Source of the DNA: Clostridioides difficile CD160
Lineage (GTDB): Bacteria > Bacillota > Clostridia > Peptostreptococcales > Peptostreptococcaceae
Assembly: GCF_000449425.2 (NCBI RefSeq)
Contig: NZ_AVHW01000050.1
Span: 1 to 47,084 of the forward strand
Direction: 5' to 3'
Length of the DNA: 47,084 nt
The notes beneath the pieces were generated by a model, which saw only the letters and a program-made list of their open reading frames with translations, searched no databases and was not told the origin of the DNA. This document shows, piece after piece, positions 16,909 through 25,666 of this stretch. Made by a program: the position numbers and the translations under genes. How positions within the stretch are numbered: position 1 is the first letter of the stretch; every line of letters starts with the position of its first letter.

Positions 16909-18807
16909 ATGGATAGTCTATTATATGTAATAGAGAAAGATAAACATACTAATGAAGAAATAAGAGAAATCCTAAAAAACAATAAAAATATAAGATTTGT
17001 TTCATTAATGGGGGTTGACTTAGGAGGAAATGCAACAGACGAAAAGATTCCTGTAGAAATATTTTTAGAAGATATAGATAAATTTTTAGAATCAGCTATA
17101 CAGACTGATGGTTCGAGTGTTGAACTTTATAATATAGCGACATTAAATAATGCAAAAGTTGATTTAATGCCAGATAAAAGTTGTCATTGGTATGTAGATT
17201 ACAATATGGAATATATAGACGAAGAAGTTGGTTTACCTGTTGGAACATTAAAGATACCTGCATTTTTAATACATGATAATAAAAAAGTATGTTCAAGAGG
17301 AGTACTTCAAAAAGCAGATAAGTATTTCAAAAAATCTATGTTTGAGATATTTAAAGAATACCCACATGTGCTAAATAACATAGGAATAGATTCAATAGAT
17401 GATATAGAAGAAATAATGTTGACAGCAGCTACAGAGCTTGAGTTTTGGGTTAATACTCCTGAGGATAAAGCAGACCTAGAGAAATTATATGTATCACAAA
17501 GCCTAAAAGAGCAATACTGGAAAAGAACTCATGGTATTATAAGAACTTGCCTAGAGCAAAGTTTAATAATACTTCAAAAACTAGGTGTAAGCCCTGAAAT
17601 GGCTCATAAAGAGGTTGGAGGGATACAAAGTTCTATTAGTATAGATGGAAGAACAAACCATGCTATGGAGCAACTAGAGGTTTCTTGGAAGTTTTCTACA
17701 CCATTACAAGCAGCAGATAATGAGTTATTAGTAAGAGACGTTATAGAAGATGTATTTACATCACATGGACTAGAAGTTACATTTAAAGCAAAACCAATTC
17801 ATGGAGTTGCAGGAAGTGGTGGGCATACACATGTAGGAGTAAGTGCAAGGCTAAAAGATGGAAGTATCAAAAACCTATTTGCTCCAAAAGATTTAAGAGA
17901 AGACTATCTAAGTGAATTAGGATATGGAGCTCTTATGGGACTTCTTTATAATTATGAAGTGTTAAATCCAATTGTAACAGCTTCTAATGATGGATTTAAT
18001 AGATTAGTTCCTGGATTTGAGGCACCTGTATGTATAGTTACATCTTTAGGTCATAGTTATGAGATTCCATCAAGAAATAGGTCAGTACTTGTTGGATTAA
18101 TAAGAGACATGAAAAATCCAAAGACTGTAAGATTTGAATTAAGATCACCAAGTCCTCTATCTAACACGTATTTAGTAATAGCAGGATGTTATCAAACAAT
18201 GTTAGATGGTATAAAAGCAGCAGCTAAGAGTGGTCTTAGCACAAAAGAACTTGAAAAAGAATTGTCTAAAAATGTAGGTGAAGAAGGCTTCTATTTAGAA
18301 AAGGATAGAGCATATAGAGATGAAAATGATGTATTTGAGCATTATAGCTTAGAAGAAAGAAATGCAAGATTTGGAACTCCACCAGCTACAGTTTATGAGA
18401 ATATGAAAAATTTAGAAATATATGCTTCAAAATTAAAATCTTTAAAACAAGGTGATGTATTTACTGATAGTATAATAGAATCATTTAAGGTTGGCGCAAT
18501 AGATAAGTGGCAAAAAAAATTAAAAACTAGAATAATAGAAGCAGGAATACAAAAGATAAGAAGCATTGTAAAAATACACACAAAAGAAAATATGGATGCA
18601 CTTGATGAAGTGGTTTGGAATTCAATTTCAGATTTGAAGTTCAACATTATGAAGGATACTTTAACTAGAGAATCTCTATTTACTAGAGTAAGAGAAGCTG
18701 TAGAAAATAAAGATTATCAGACTGCTTCTGATTTACAAATAGAGTTAAAGAGAAGTATGGAAGAAATACAACAATTATATATGCAATACAAGAAAAATAT
18801 CTACTAA
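16909..18807 (+). CDS. glnN: Glutamine synthetase, type III
   Basis: 632 residues, much longer than type I GlnA (about 440) and near the roughly 700 of type III (GlnN). Recognisable catalytic parts are ATELEFW (glutamate metal ligand), HKEVGGIQSSIS, HGVAGSGGHTHVG (substrate loop), RNRSVLVGLIR and RFELRSPSPLSNTYL. The C-terminal 150 residues are helical, including FYLEKDRAYRDENDVFEHYS. It makes glutamine from glutamate, ammonia and ATP in the cytosol. No glnR or amtB is adjacent. A σA promoter with a tandem 11-base repeat precedes it, so nitrogen-responsive control is plausible. GGGAGAGTG is the ribosome site. Confidence 0.92.
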   Translation: MDSLLYVIEKDKHTNEEIREILKNNKNIRFVSLMGVDLGGNATDEKIPVEIFLEDIDKFLESAIQTDGSSVELYNIATLNNAKVDLMPDKSCHWYVDYNMEYIDEEVGLPVGTLKIPAFLIHDNKKVCSRGVLQKADKYFKKSMFEIFKEYPHVLNNIGIDSIDDIEEIMLTAATELEFWVNTPEDKADLEKLYVSQSLKEQYWKRTHGIIRTCLEQSLIILQKLGVSPEMAHKEVGGIQSSISIDGRTNHAMEQLEVSWKFSTPLQAADNELLVRDVIEDVFTSHGLEVTFKAKPIHGVAGSGGHTHVGVSARLKDGSIKNLFAPKDLREDYLSELGYGALMGLLYNYEVLNPIVTASNDGFNRLVPGFEAPVCIVTSLGHSYEIPSRNRSVLVGLIRDMKNPKTVRFELRSPSPLSNTYLVIAGCYQTMLDGIKAAAKSGLSTKELEKELSKNVGEEGFYLEKDRAYRDENDVFEHYSLEERNARFGTPPATVYENMKNLEIYASKLKSLKQGDVFTDSIIESFKVGAIDKWQKKLKTRIIEAGIQKIRSIVKIHTKENMDALDEVVWNSISDLKFNIMKDTLTRESLFTRVREAVENKDYQTASDLQIELKRSMEEIQQLYMQYKKNIY

Positions 18808-18837
18808 GATAAATTAATAATTTGATTTTAATATTAT

Positions 18838-18907
18838 AAAGGCAATCGAGTATGATTAGGTCATTTGGAGTAAAATCTCAAATACGAAAGCATACTTGAT
18901 TGCCTTT
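18838..18907. terminator. Long hairpin between glutamine synthetase and ugtP
   Basis: A 17-base stem, AAAGGCAATCGAGTATG (18838-18854) with CATACTTGATTGCCTTT (18891-18907), is extended by an inner ATTTGGAG/CTCAAAT helix. It is followed by a T-rich tract and is probably bidirectional. Confidence 0.75.
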
Positions 18908-18939
18908 GGTTTTATAATTTTAAGTTTTGTAATAGAACA

Positions 18940-20070
18940 CTAATTGTAATGAGTATCTATCAATTCCGAGATATAATCAGCAATTTCATCTGGATGAATG
19001 ACTGTTTTAAATTCTTCTAAATTTTTCTGCATAAAGTTTATTATAGAATCAAATTCATTTGAGACTAATTTATAAAATATATTCTTGAGGTCTAAGTCAT
19101 CACTATAAATCATTCCAAGACCTTTATCTATTATAAATTTAGCGTTTTCAATCTCTTGTCCAACCTTTGGCATTTTTACAAGGACTGGAGTTTGTGATTG
19201 AATAGCTTCAAATATGGTTGCTCCTCCAGGTTTAGTTAACATTAGATCACATTCTTTTATCAAGTTATACATGTCATTTACAAATCCAAGTACTTTTATA
19301 TTTTTTAAAGGTTTTTTATAAGTTAATGTGTCATATAATTTTTTGTTTTTACCTGTAACTATTGTAATTTCTATAGAATCAATATGTTCTTCAATAAATT
19401 CGTCTATCCAATGCATAAAATCCTCATCTATATCGAATAGACCTCTTCCTCCACCAAGAAGTAGTAATCTATATTTATCATGACAGAGTTCTTTACTTTC
19501 AATTTGAAATCTCTTATCTACAGGAACACCTGTAACCTTTATTGAGTCTGGATTTATTCCCTTCTGAAAAAATCGGTTTTTTATTTCAGGAGATGGAACA
19601 AAATATAAATCTGTGTTTTCAAAAACCCACTCCATACTATCTACAACATCTGTTATAACTGTAAGTGTTGGTATATTTATATCAGGATTTTTTATCTTAA
19701 AATTATTTACACAAGCTGCTGCTAGTGGAAATGTAGAGATAATTAAATCTGGATTTATATCAGAAATATACTCAGAAAGTTTAGGTGTATATAATTTATG
19801 AGAGAAATCATGTCTTGAATCAAACGATTTCTTAAAGTAATAATAGTAATTATATAATCCTGGAGTATATTTTGTATTGTTTTCATAAAGTTTTACCATA
19901 GGCTTATTCATCATAGGGATACTTGCATTTATAAAATTTTGTATAACAACATTGTAGTTACTATATTTTTCAATAATACATTCTTTGACTGCTTTTGCGG
20001 CACTTATATGGCCAGCACCAAATTGAGCAGTTAAGATTAATATCGTTTTATCTTCTTTTGTTTTAGCCAA
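18940..20070 (-). CDS. ugtP: MGDG-synthase/UgtP-type diacylglycerol glycosyltransferase
   Basis: 376 residues, GT28 family, started at TTG 20070 after GTGGTGAT. The N-terminal acceptor domain has LTAQFGAGHISAAKAV, the MGDG-synthase signature. The C-terminal nucleotide-sugar domain has LLGGGRGLFD and KPGGATIFEAIQSQTPVLV. It should transfer glucose (or galactose) from a UDP-sugar to diacylglycerol at the inner membrane face, making glycolipids and possibly the lipoteichoic-acid anchor. It is divergent from the padR operon and has its own promoter, so a shared envelope-homeostasis role is plausible. Processivity and the sugar are not readable. Confidence 0.88.
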   Translation of the reverse strand: MAKTKEDKTILILTAQFGAGHISAAKAVKECIIEKYSNYNVVIQNFINASIPMMNKPMVKLYENNTKYTPGLYNYYYYFKKSFDSRHDFSHKLYTPKLSEYISDINPDLIISTFPLAAACVNNFKIKNPDINIPTLTVITDVVDSMEWVFENTDLYFVPSPEIKNRFFQKGINPDSIKVTGVPVDKRFQIESKELCHDKYRLLLLGGGRGLFDIDEDFMHWIDEFIEEHIDSIEITIVTGKNKKLYDTLTYKKPLKNIKVLGFVNDMYNLIKECDLMLTKPGGATIFEAIQSQTPVLVKMPKVGQEIENAKFIIDKGLGMIYSDDLDLKNIFYKLVSNEFDSIINFMQKNLEEFKTVIHPDEIADYISELIDTHYN

Positions 20071-20107
20071 TTTATCACCACTTTCATAAAATATATCTGA
20101 TTAGAGT

Positions 20108-20136
20108 ATTATACATTTATAGAAGGATTTAATCAA
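20108..20136 (-). promoter_or_regulatory. ugtP promoter
   Basis: Minus-strand -35 TTGATT (20131-20136) and -10 TATAAT (20108-20113) with a 17-base spacer. The nearest PadR-type site begins 31 bases upstream of the -35 box, so it does not overlap this promoter. Confidence 0.7.
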
Positions 20137-20167
20137 CAAGAATATTTAAAAATAACTATTGTGTAAA

Positions 20168-20237
20168 ACATAGTACTGTGTTATTATGAAAATATAAGAA
20201 GTTTTAACATAGTACCTTGTAAAACACAATACTGTGT
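20168..20237 (+). promoter_or_regulatory. Three PadR-type operators before padR
   Basis: ACATAGTACTGTGT (20168-20181), ACATAGTACCTTGT (20207-20220) and ACACAATACTGTGT (20224-20237) fit the palindrome ACAyAGTACTrTGT. The second and third lie over the likely padR promoter (TTAACA 20204-20209, AATACT 20228-20233), indicating autorepression. A fourth copy lies in the uppP promoter. Confidence 0.7.
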
Positions 20238-20259
20238 ATTTAAAGAAAGGATGGAGTAT

Positions 20260-20592
20260 ATGAACACACAATTTAGAAAGGGTGTTTTAGAAATTTGTGT
20301 ACTTGCACTAATATCTAAAAAAGATATGTACGGATATGAAATAGTACATAATATCTCTAAAGTGATAGATGTAAATGAAGGAACAATATATCCTATTCTA
20401 AGAAGACTTACAAAAGATTTGTATTTCGAAACATATATACTAGAATCTAATGAAGGTCCTGCTAGAAAATACTATAGAATAACTTCACTAGGAAAAGAAA
20501 ACTTATCCAATCTTATGGAAGAGTGGAGAGAGTTTGTAAAGGCTGTTGAGATTTTAATAAGTGAAGATGAGGGAGGTAATGAACTTGAATAA
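20260..20592 (+). CDS. PadR-family transcriptional repressor
   Basis: 110 residues. ATG 20260 is chosen because GAAAGG lies nine bases before it; ATG 20251 directly abuts that site. MNTQFRKGVLEICVLALISK and YGYEIVHNIS are the classical start of short PadR proteins; NEGTIYPILRRL is the recognition helix and ARKYYRITSLGKENL the wing. Subfamily s1 PadR proteins form dimers that are released by drugs or envelope signals. The next two genes (DUF1700, DUF4097) overlap and form the standard PadR three-gene unit. It probably binds the three palindromes upstream and the matching one at uppP. Confidence 0.93.
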   Translation: MNTQFRKGVLEICVLALISKKDMYGYEIVHNISKVIDVNEGTIYPILRRLTKDLYFETYILESNEGPARKYYRITSLGKENLSNLMEEWREFVKAVEILISEDEGGNELE

Positions 20593-21505
20593 AACTGAGT
20601 TTCTTGAAATTTTAAAGGATTATCTAAAAAAAGATTTTTCTGAGAGCGAAGTTAATGATATATTGAGAGATTATGAAGAGTATTTTGTAGATGGTATTAT
20701 AGAGGGAAAGAGTGACATGGAGATAATAGCATCACTTGGCTCACCAAAATCTATAGCAAGAGAACTTATATTACAGACTAAAGAAAAAGATACTGAGGAA
20801 GAAAAAATAATAAATACTGATGTTTTAAATGATAAATTTAGTAAATTTAAATCAGATATGAAAAAAGGATATTCTATCTTAAAAGATGAAGCCAAAGAAA
20901 AGTACAATAAATCAAAGGAAAATATAAATGATAAACTCACACCAAGTATAGAAGAAAGTGTTGGAGGCTTATCTAGACAAGTTATAAAGGCGTTATTAGT
21001 AGTATTATCTTTATTCTTGATTATTCCAGCTTTTGCATTTATATGTGCAGTTATATCTGTTGCCATTGGATTGGTGTGTACATTGATTGCTTTTGTTATA
21101 TCAATTCCATTTGTGATTAAGTTTATAACAATGGTTCCAGATGTTACGATGTTTTGTATATTTGCGACTATAGGATTTGTAGGACTTGAAATACTTGCAT
21201 GGCAAATTTTACTGTTTGTTATAAAATTAGGTAAACAATTGCTAGGTAGCTATATAAATTGGATAAAGAGAAAAAATATTTATATAAATGCAAATGAAAA
21301 GATGGAAAAAAGAAATAAAGAAATTTTAAGAGAAGAAGACTTGGATAAAGATATTGATGAAGATTCATATAGTGATGACTATTATAATATAAAAGAAGAA
21401 AGTATCAAAAAAACTGACGACTATGATGATAATATAAACTTTGAGGCGATGTATAAGGACCTTGAAGATATAGATGATAAGAAAGGAGAAGATAAACATG
21501 AATAA
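20585..21505 (+). CDS. DUF1700 membrane protein
   Basis: 306 residues, preferably starting at TTG 20585 (MNKTEFLEILKDYLK) eight bases after GGGAGGT, overlapping the padR stop; ATG 20579 is the alternative. The first 75 residues are the DUF1700/HAAS helical domain with ILRDYEEYFVDG and ASLGSPKSIARELI. Three to four membrane helices span about 140-230, and the C-terminal 80 residues are highly acidic and lysine-rich, cytosolic by the positive-inside rule. In PadR-DUF1700-DUF4097 units this protein is thought to take part in a membrane-stress response, but its biochemical role is unknown. Confidence 0.85.
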   Translation: MNKTEFLEILKDYLKKDFSESEVNDILRDYEEYFVDGIIEGKSDMEIIASLGSPKSIARELILQTKEKDTEEEKIINTDVLNDKFSKFKSDMKKGYSILKDEAKEKYNKSKENINDKLTPSIEESVGGLSRQVIKALLVVLSLFLIIPAFAFICAVISVAIGLVCTLIAFVISIPFVIKFITMVPDVTMFCIFATIGFVGLEILAWQILLFVIKLGKQLLGSYINWIKRKNIYINANEKMEKRNKEILREEDLDKDIDEDSYSDDYYNIKEESIKKTDDYDDNINFEAMYKDLEDIDDKKGEDKHE

Positions 21506-22586
21506 GAAACTTGCCATATTTGCTGCAGTTTTATTGGTAATAGGTATAATTGGAACAACCTGGTCAGGGATTTTAGTTATGCCAAGCTTAATAAACTTTG
21601 GGCTAGAAAAGGAAGCTGAATTTAAAAAAGAAAATAAACTTTATCAAGAAAAAGTAAATATTGACAAGTTGGATATAGCTGTTGACAATATAAATGTTAC
21701 GATAAAGAAACATGCGAGTGAAGATGTGCGTGTTACAACAAAAGGAAATAATGAATTTTACAAGTATAATGTTACTTTAAAAGACAAAACTTTAGTTGTA
21801 AAAGGTGAAAGAAAATATGAAAATCAACTTAAAAGGATTAAAAATTTCGACCAATTACTAAATACATCTATAAATAATATGTTTTCACATGATTATAGAG
21901 AGCTTGTAATATATGTACCAAATAATGTAGATATAAATGCATCAAGTATAAGTTCATATTTATTCGTATATGATAATGTAGCTTCAAATAATATAACATA
22001 TAAAACTTCTTATGGAGGTTTTAGCAGAGCTATAACAGAAAATAATGTAAATAAACTGGAAACTTTGAATTTAATATCTAATAGTAATATTGACTTATCA
22101 ACAAAGTCAATTTTAGGTGTCAAAAATGTAAATATAGAATCAGAATCATTAGACATATCTTCAGAAGATGAAGATGTATTTATCAATAATATAGAAGAGT
22201 ATATACCTGAAAATGTAAATATAAATGAAAAAATAAGTAGAAATTCACATTATAATAATGAATTTAATTTATATTCTAATTTGCCAATTGCTAAGCATTT
22301 AAATATACAAGTTCCAAATTCTAAGGTAAGTCTTAATTTACCAGTGGATAAGTATAAATTTAATTGTGATATAAAGTCAAAAGAAGTAATCGAAGAATTC
22401 AATAATGATGAAGAGTATAGTAGTGATGAAGAATATAGTAACGATTCGTCTGATTATGAACATGGTGAAGGACATAGTAACAAATACAAAGACATTAGAG
22501 AAATAAAAGGGCTTTTGAATAAAAATATGTCGAATTTAGAACAAGAATATACTATAAAAATAAATTCAAATCGATTAGAACTGTAA
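21498..22586 (+). CDS. DUF4097 surface-anchored beta-strand protein
   Basis: 362 residues from ATG 21498 after AAAGGAG, overlapping the previous gene by eight bases. An N-terminal helix (about 5-28) works as signal anchor. From about 45 to 300 the sequence repeats short beta strands with N, D and S turns (KLDIAVDNINVTIKK, NVDINASSISSYLFVYDN), as in DUF4097 beta-solenoid proteins. The tail (about 305-345) is a low-complexity Asp/Glu/Ser/Tyr stretch. Third member of the padR unit; it probably sits outside the membrane as a stress-induced structural protein. Function unproven. Confidence 0.83.
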   Translation: MNKKLAIFAAVLLVIGIIGTTWSGILVMPSLINFGLEKEAEFKKENKLYQEKVNIDKLDIAVDNINVTIKKHASEDVRVTTKGNNEFYKYNVTLKDKTLVVKGERKYENQLKRIKNFDQLLNTSINNMFSHDYRELVIYVPNNVDINASSISSYLFVYDNVASNNITYKTSYGGFSRAITENNVNKLETLNLISNSNIDLSTKSILGVKNVNIESESLDISSEDEDVFINNIEEYIPENVNINEKISRNSHYNNEFNLYSNLPIAKHLNIQVPNSKVSLNLPVDKYKFNCDIKSKEVIEEFNNDEEYSSDEEYSNDSSDYEHGEGHSNKYKDIREIKGLLNKNMSNLEQEYTIKINSNRLEL

Positions 22587-22687
22587 ATAATTTACTATAA
22601 TAATTGATAAATTGATTTAAAAGTATAAAAATATAATCTATACTATGGTATAATAAGTATCGAAAGAGAATTAGGAGAGGGATACTT

Positions 22688-23224
22688 ATGAATAAAATAG
22701 CAGTAAGTTTTTTAATAATTGCTACTACTTTATCGAGTACAGCATGTATGGATTATAACATCAGCACAGTTGAATTGGTTGACTCTAAAGAGTCAGCAGT
22801 TGTGAAGAAGGATGAGGTTGTAAAAGAAGAAGCAACTAGTAAAATGATTAATCCTAAGACTACTACTAAAATACCTATAGAGATAATTTCAAAAGATGAG
22901 AAAATAGTAAAATACTTACAGATTGATGAAGAAAGTACACTTAAAGATAAACTACAATTAATCTTAGATACATTATCAAATGAGTATTTTAATGGCTTAG
23001 ATATGGAAGTGGAAGTCAAGGAAAAAGACAATCTCGTTAAAATAAGTTTAGTAGAACCAGATGAAAAAAGTAGGGTATCTTGGAAAGACGATTATTTAAA
23101 TGAACAAAATATAAAATACACTATAAACAATATTATAAAAAATGTCATCCAAGAGGAAGATGATAGTATCTGGATTGAAGAAGTAGAAATATACTATAAT
23201 GGAAAATTAATAGAGTTAATATAA
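22688..23224 (+). CDS. Putative exported GerMN-like lipoprotein
   Basis: 178 residues. The N-terminus has a lysine, a hydrophobic core (about 4-16) and SSTAC ending at C20, which is an imperfect lipobox (serine where leucine is usual at -3). After a charged linker, residues about 85-178 alternate beta strands and helices (LDTLSNEYFNGLDMEVEVKE, VKISLVEPDE), resembling the GerMN domain of sporulation and germination proteins. That assignment is tentative. It lies between the padR unit and cprABC but has its own start region and terminator, so it is a separate transcript. Confidence 0.6.
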   Translation: MNKIAVSFLIIATTLSSTACMDYNISTVELVDSKESAVVKKDEVVKEEATSKMINPKTTTKIPIEIISKDEKIVKYLQIDEESTLKDKLQLILDTLSNEYFNGLDMEVEVKEKDNLVKISLVEPDEKSRVSWKDDYLNEQNIKYTINNIIKNVIQEEDDSIWIEEVEIYYNGKLIELI

Positions 23225-23227
23225 AAA

Positions 23228-23251
23228 ATGATGTGTTTAAAAACACATCAT
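23228..23251 (+). terminator. Terminator after the exported protein gene
   Basis: ATGATGTGTTT (23228-23238) pairs with AAACACATCAT (23241-23251), then a run of eight T. Confidence 0.85.
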
Positions 23252-23269
23252 TTTTTTTATTAATTTTTA

Positions 23270-23304
23270 ATCCTTATAAAATCCTTATATTTATGTTTTA
23301 GAAT
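23270..23304 (+). promoter_or_regulatory. cprA promoter with 11-bp direct repeat
   Basis: ATCCTTATA at 23270-23278 and 23281-23289 are 11 bases apart. TAGAAT (23299-23304) is a possible -10 box and no good -35 box exists. This layout suits activation by an OmpR-family regulator such as CprR, whose gene is not in this window. Confidence 0.55.
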
Positions 23305-23345
23305 GATTCTTGTAAACAAGTTCAATAAAAGAAAGGATGAAAATC

Positions 23346-24053
23346 ATGAGTAATTATATTTTAGAGTTAAGGGGAGTTACTAAAAAGTTTAAGAATGAGG
23401 TTGCAGTTGATAATATTTCAATAAAAATTAGACCTAATTCTATTTATGGGTTATTAGGACCAAATGGAGCTGGCAAGTCTACTTTATTAAAAATGATAAC
23501 TGGAATTTTAAATCCAACTTCAGGAAAAATAATGTTAGAGGGACATAGATGGACTAGAAAAGATTTAGCATATATTGGTTCTCTTATTGAGTCTCCTGCT
23601 ATATATGAAAATTTAACAGCAAGAGAAAATTTAAAAGTTCATACTACTTTATTAGGTCTACCAGATTCTCGTATTGAAGAAGTATTAAAAATTGTTGATT
23701 TAAGAGATACTTTTAAAAAGCGTTCAGGTCAATTTTCTCTAGGTATGAAGCAACGTCTTGGCATTGCTATTGCATTATTAAATCACCCAAAGCTTTTAAT
23801 CTTAGATGAGCCTACAAATGGTCTTGACCCTATTGGTATTGAAGAGCTTAGAGAATTGATTCGTTCTTTTCCAAAGGAAGGAATTACAGTTATTTTATCA
23901 AGCCATATTTTATCTGAAGTTGAACAGGTTGTAGATGAAATAGGAATAATTTCTAATGGAGTAATAGGTTATCAAGGAAAGATATCAAAAGAGCAAAACT
24001 TAGAAGAGCTCTTTATGAAAGTAGTAGCTGAAAATAGAAAGAGAGGAAATTAA
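23346..24053 (+). CDS. cprA: Peptide-resistance ABC transporter, ATPase
   Basis: 235 residues; ATG 23346 follows AAAGGATG. Walker A is GPNGAGKS, the signature is FSLGMKQR (in place of LSGGQ, as in lantibiotic-immunity ATPases of the LanF/BcrA type), and Walker B is LLILDEP followed by TNGLDP and a switch histidine in SSHILSE. It couples ATP hydrolysis to the two permeases encoded next. CprABC in C. difficile gives resistance to nisin, gallidermin and other cationic peptides; this assignment rests on gene order and sequence character. First gene of cprABC-cprK. Confidence 0.88.
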   Translation: MSNYILELRGVTKKFKNEVAVDNISIKIRPNSIYGLLGPNGAGKSTLLKMITGILNPTSGKIMLEGHRWTRKDLAYIGSLIESPAIYENLTARENLKVHTTLLGLPDSRIEEVLKIVDLRDTFKKRSGQFSLGMKQRLGIAIALLNHPKLLILDEPTNGLDPIGIEELRELIRSFPKEGITVILSSHILSEVEQVVDEIGIISNGVIGYQGKISKEQNLEELFMKVVAENRKRGN

Positions 24054-24054
24054 T

Positions 24055-24774
24055 ATGGAAAAATTCGTTAGAGCAGAATTTCAAAAAATGAAAAGAACTT
24101 TTGGAATTAGATTGATATGGATAGCTCCAGTATTTTCTATAATCATTGCATTTTTACTTGGTGGAGGACAAAATGGTGTTTACAATTGGTGGTATACGAT
24201 GTTTCTTCCAGGGGCATTAACATTGATTTCTTCCCTAATAGTACAAAAAGATGAAAAAAAGAAGTATCGTGGTGTTTTATCATTACCAGTTGAAAAAAAA
24301 GATGTTTGGACTGGAAAAATACTTTATTGCATTATATGCTGTTTTATAACATCAATTATTTTTACGATAGGTATAGTTCTTATTGGGATGTTATATAAAG
24401 AAGTTATTTCAATAAGTCAAAATATTATTGGAACCATATTACTAGTTTTATTATTTATGTGGCAGATTCCTCTTTGTATGTTTTTAGCTTCAAAATTTGG
24501 TTTGTTTGTTACAATTATAATAAACATGTTTTTTACTATGATTGGAGTTGCAGTTTTTTCGACTACAGAAATATGGTATATATTCCCCTATTCAATTACT
24601 CCAAGATTGATGGCTCCTGTATTACATATTCTACCAAATGGACTTCCTGTACCAGAAGGAAGTGAGTTTTTAAATAGTAATGTAATTTTGCCAGGAGTGT
24701 TAATATCTATTGTTTTATTTATAGTGCTTTCTTTAGCTACAAATGCTTGGTTTAATAATAGAGAGGTGAAGTAA
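24055..24774 (+). CDS. cprB: Peptide-resistance ABC transporter, permease B
   Basis: 239 residues with six predicted membrane helices, of the LanE/MutE lantibiotic-immunity permease type (MEKFVRAEFQKMKRTFGIRL start, then PGALTLISSLIVQKDEKKKY). It starts two bases after the cprA stop and ends two bases before cprC, so the three are translationally linked. With CprC it should form the membrane channel that expels cationic peptides from the membrane. Confidence 0.85.
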   Translation: MEKFVRAEFQKMKRTFGIRLIWIAPVFSIIIAFLLGGGQNGVYNWWYTMFLPGALTLISSLIVQKDEKKKYRGVLSLPVEKKDVWTGKILYCIICCFITSIIFTIGIVLIGMLYKEVISISQNIIGTILLVLLFMWQIPLCMFLASKFGLFVTIIINMFFTMIGVAVFSTTEIWYIFPYSITPRLMAPVLHILPNGLPVPEGSEFLNSNVILPGVLISIVLFIVLSLATNAWFNNREVK

Positions 24775-24775
24775 T

Positions 24776-25546
24776 ATGGAACAACTAGTAAGAATTTTTT
24801 TTTCTGATTTAATAAAATTAAAGCGAACTTTTATAATACTAATGCACTTTTGTATTGCTTTGATAGGTATGGGATTGTGTTTAGGATATTATAAGTATTC
24901 AAGTGCTGATGATATATCAAAGATAGCTGCATATTTACAAGTTATAGCAATAGCGTTTCCTTTATTATCAAGTATTATGTGTTCATTATGTATTGAACAA
25001 GAATATTATTCAGGAAGTTATAAACATATGTTAACATCATCTAATCCAAAATATCTTACACTTATAAGTAAGTATATAATATTGATATGCCTTGGTTTTG
25101 GAGCAACACTAGTATCTGTATTAGGTTTTAAATTTGGTGTATCTAGTATTTCTAATGAGGTTTATTTTACATTAGATTTTTATGTGATTTCAATTCTGAT
25201 TTTAGTTGGGAGTAATTTATTTGTATATATATTACATTTATTCTTAAGTTTAAGATTCGGAAAGGGAGTCTCAATTGGAGTGGGTATAGTAGAAACTTTA
25301 CTCTCAGCAGTGTTGTTAACTGGATTAGGTGCTAGAATTTGGCCTTATATTCCTTGTGTATGGGGTGTTAGATTTATAAGTATTTGGTCATCTTTTTCAA
25401 GTTCTAAGACAATTGAATATATTAAAGTTGAATCATTTAAAGAATATCAATCAATAGGATTAGTATGTGGATTTGTAACCATTTTAGCATTTATAATTTT
25501 ATGTATATGGTTTTCTAAATGGGAAGGTAAAAAGTCTGAAGAATAA
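24776..25546 (+). CDS. cprC: Peptide-resistance ABC transporter, permease C
   Basis: 256 residues, six predicted membrane helices, of the LanG/MutG immunity permease type. LSSIMCSLCIEQEYYSGSYKHML parallels the loop of the preceding permease and shows that the two are distant paralogues. It is the last transporter gene; 120 bases separate it from the sensor kinase. Confidence 0.85.
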   Translation: MEQLVRIFFSDLIKLKRTFIILMHFCIALIGMGLCLGYYKYSSADDISKIAAYLQVIAIAFPLLSSIMCSLCIEQEYYSGSYKHMLTSSNPKYLTLISKYIILICLGFGATLVSVLGFKFGVSSISNEVYFTLDFYVISILILVGSNLFVYILHLFLSLRFGKGVSIGVGIVETLLSAVLLTGLGARIWPYIPCVWGVRFISIWSSFSSSKTIEYIKVESFKEYQSIGLVCGFVTILAFIILCIWFSKWEGKKSEE

Positions 25547-25666
25547 AAATAAAAAAGTTACTATTTACTCATATTATTATGTTAGAATATAGCTTAGTGA
25601 TAAAAATAATCAAATCAAAAGCTAGTTTGTAATTAACTATAAACTAATTAAAGTTTGGAGGATGTG

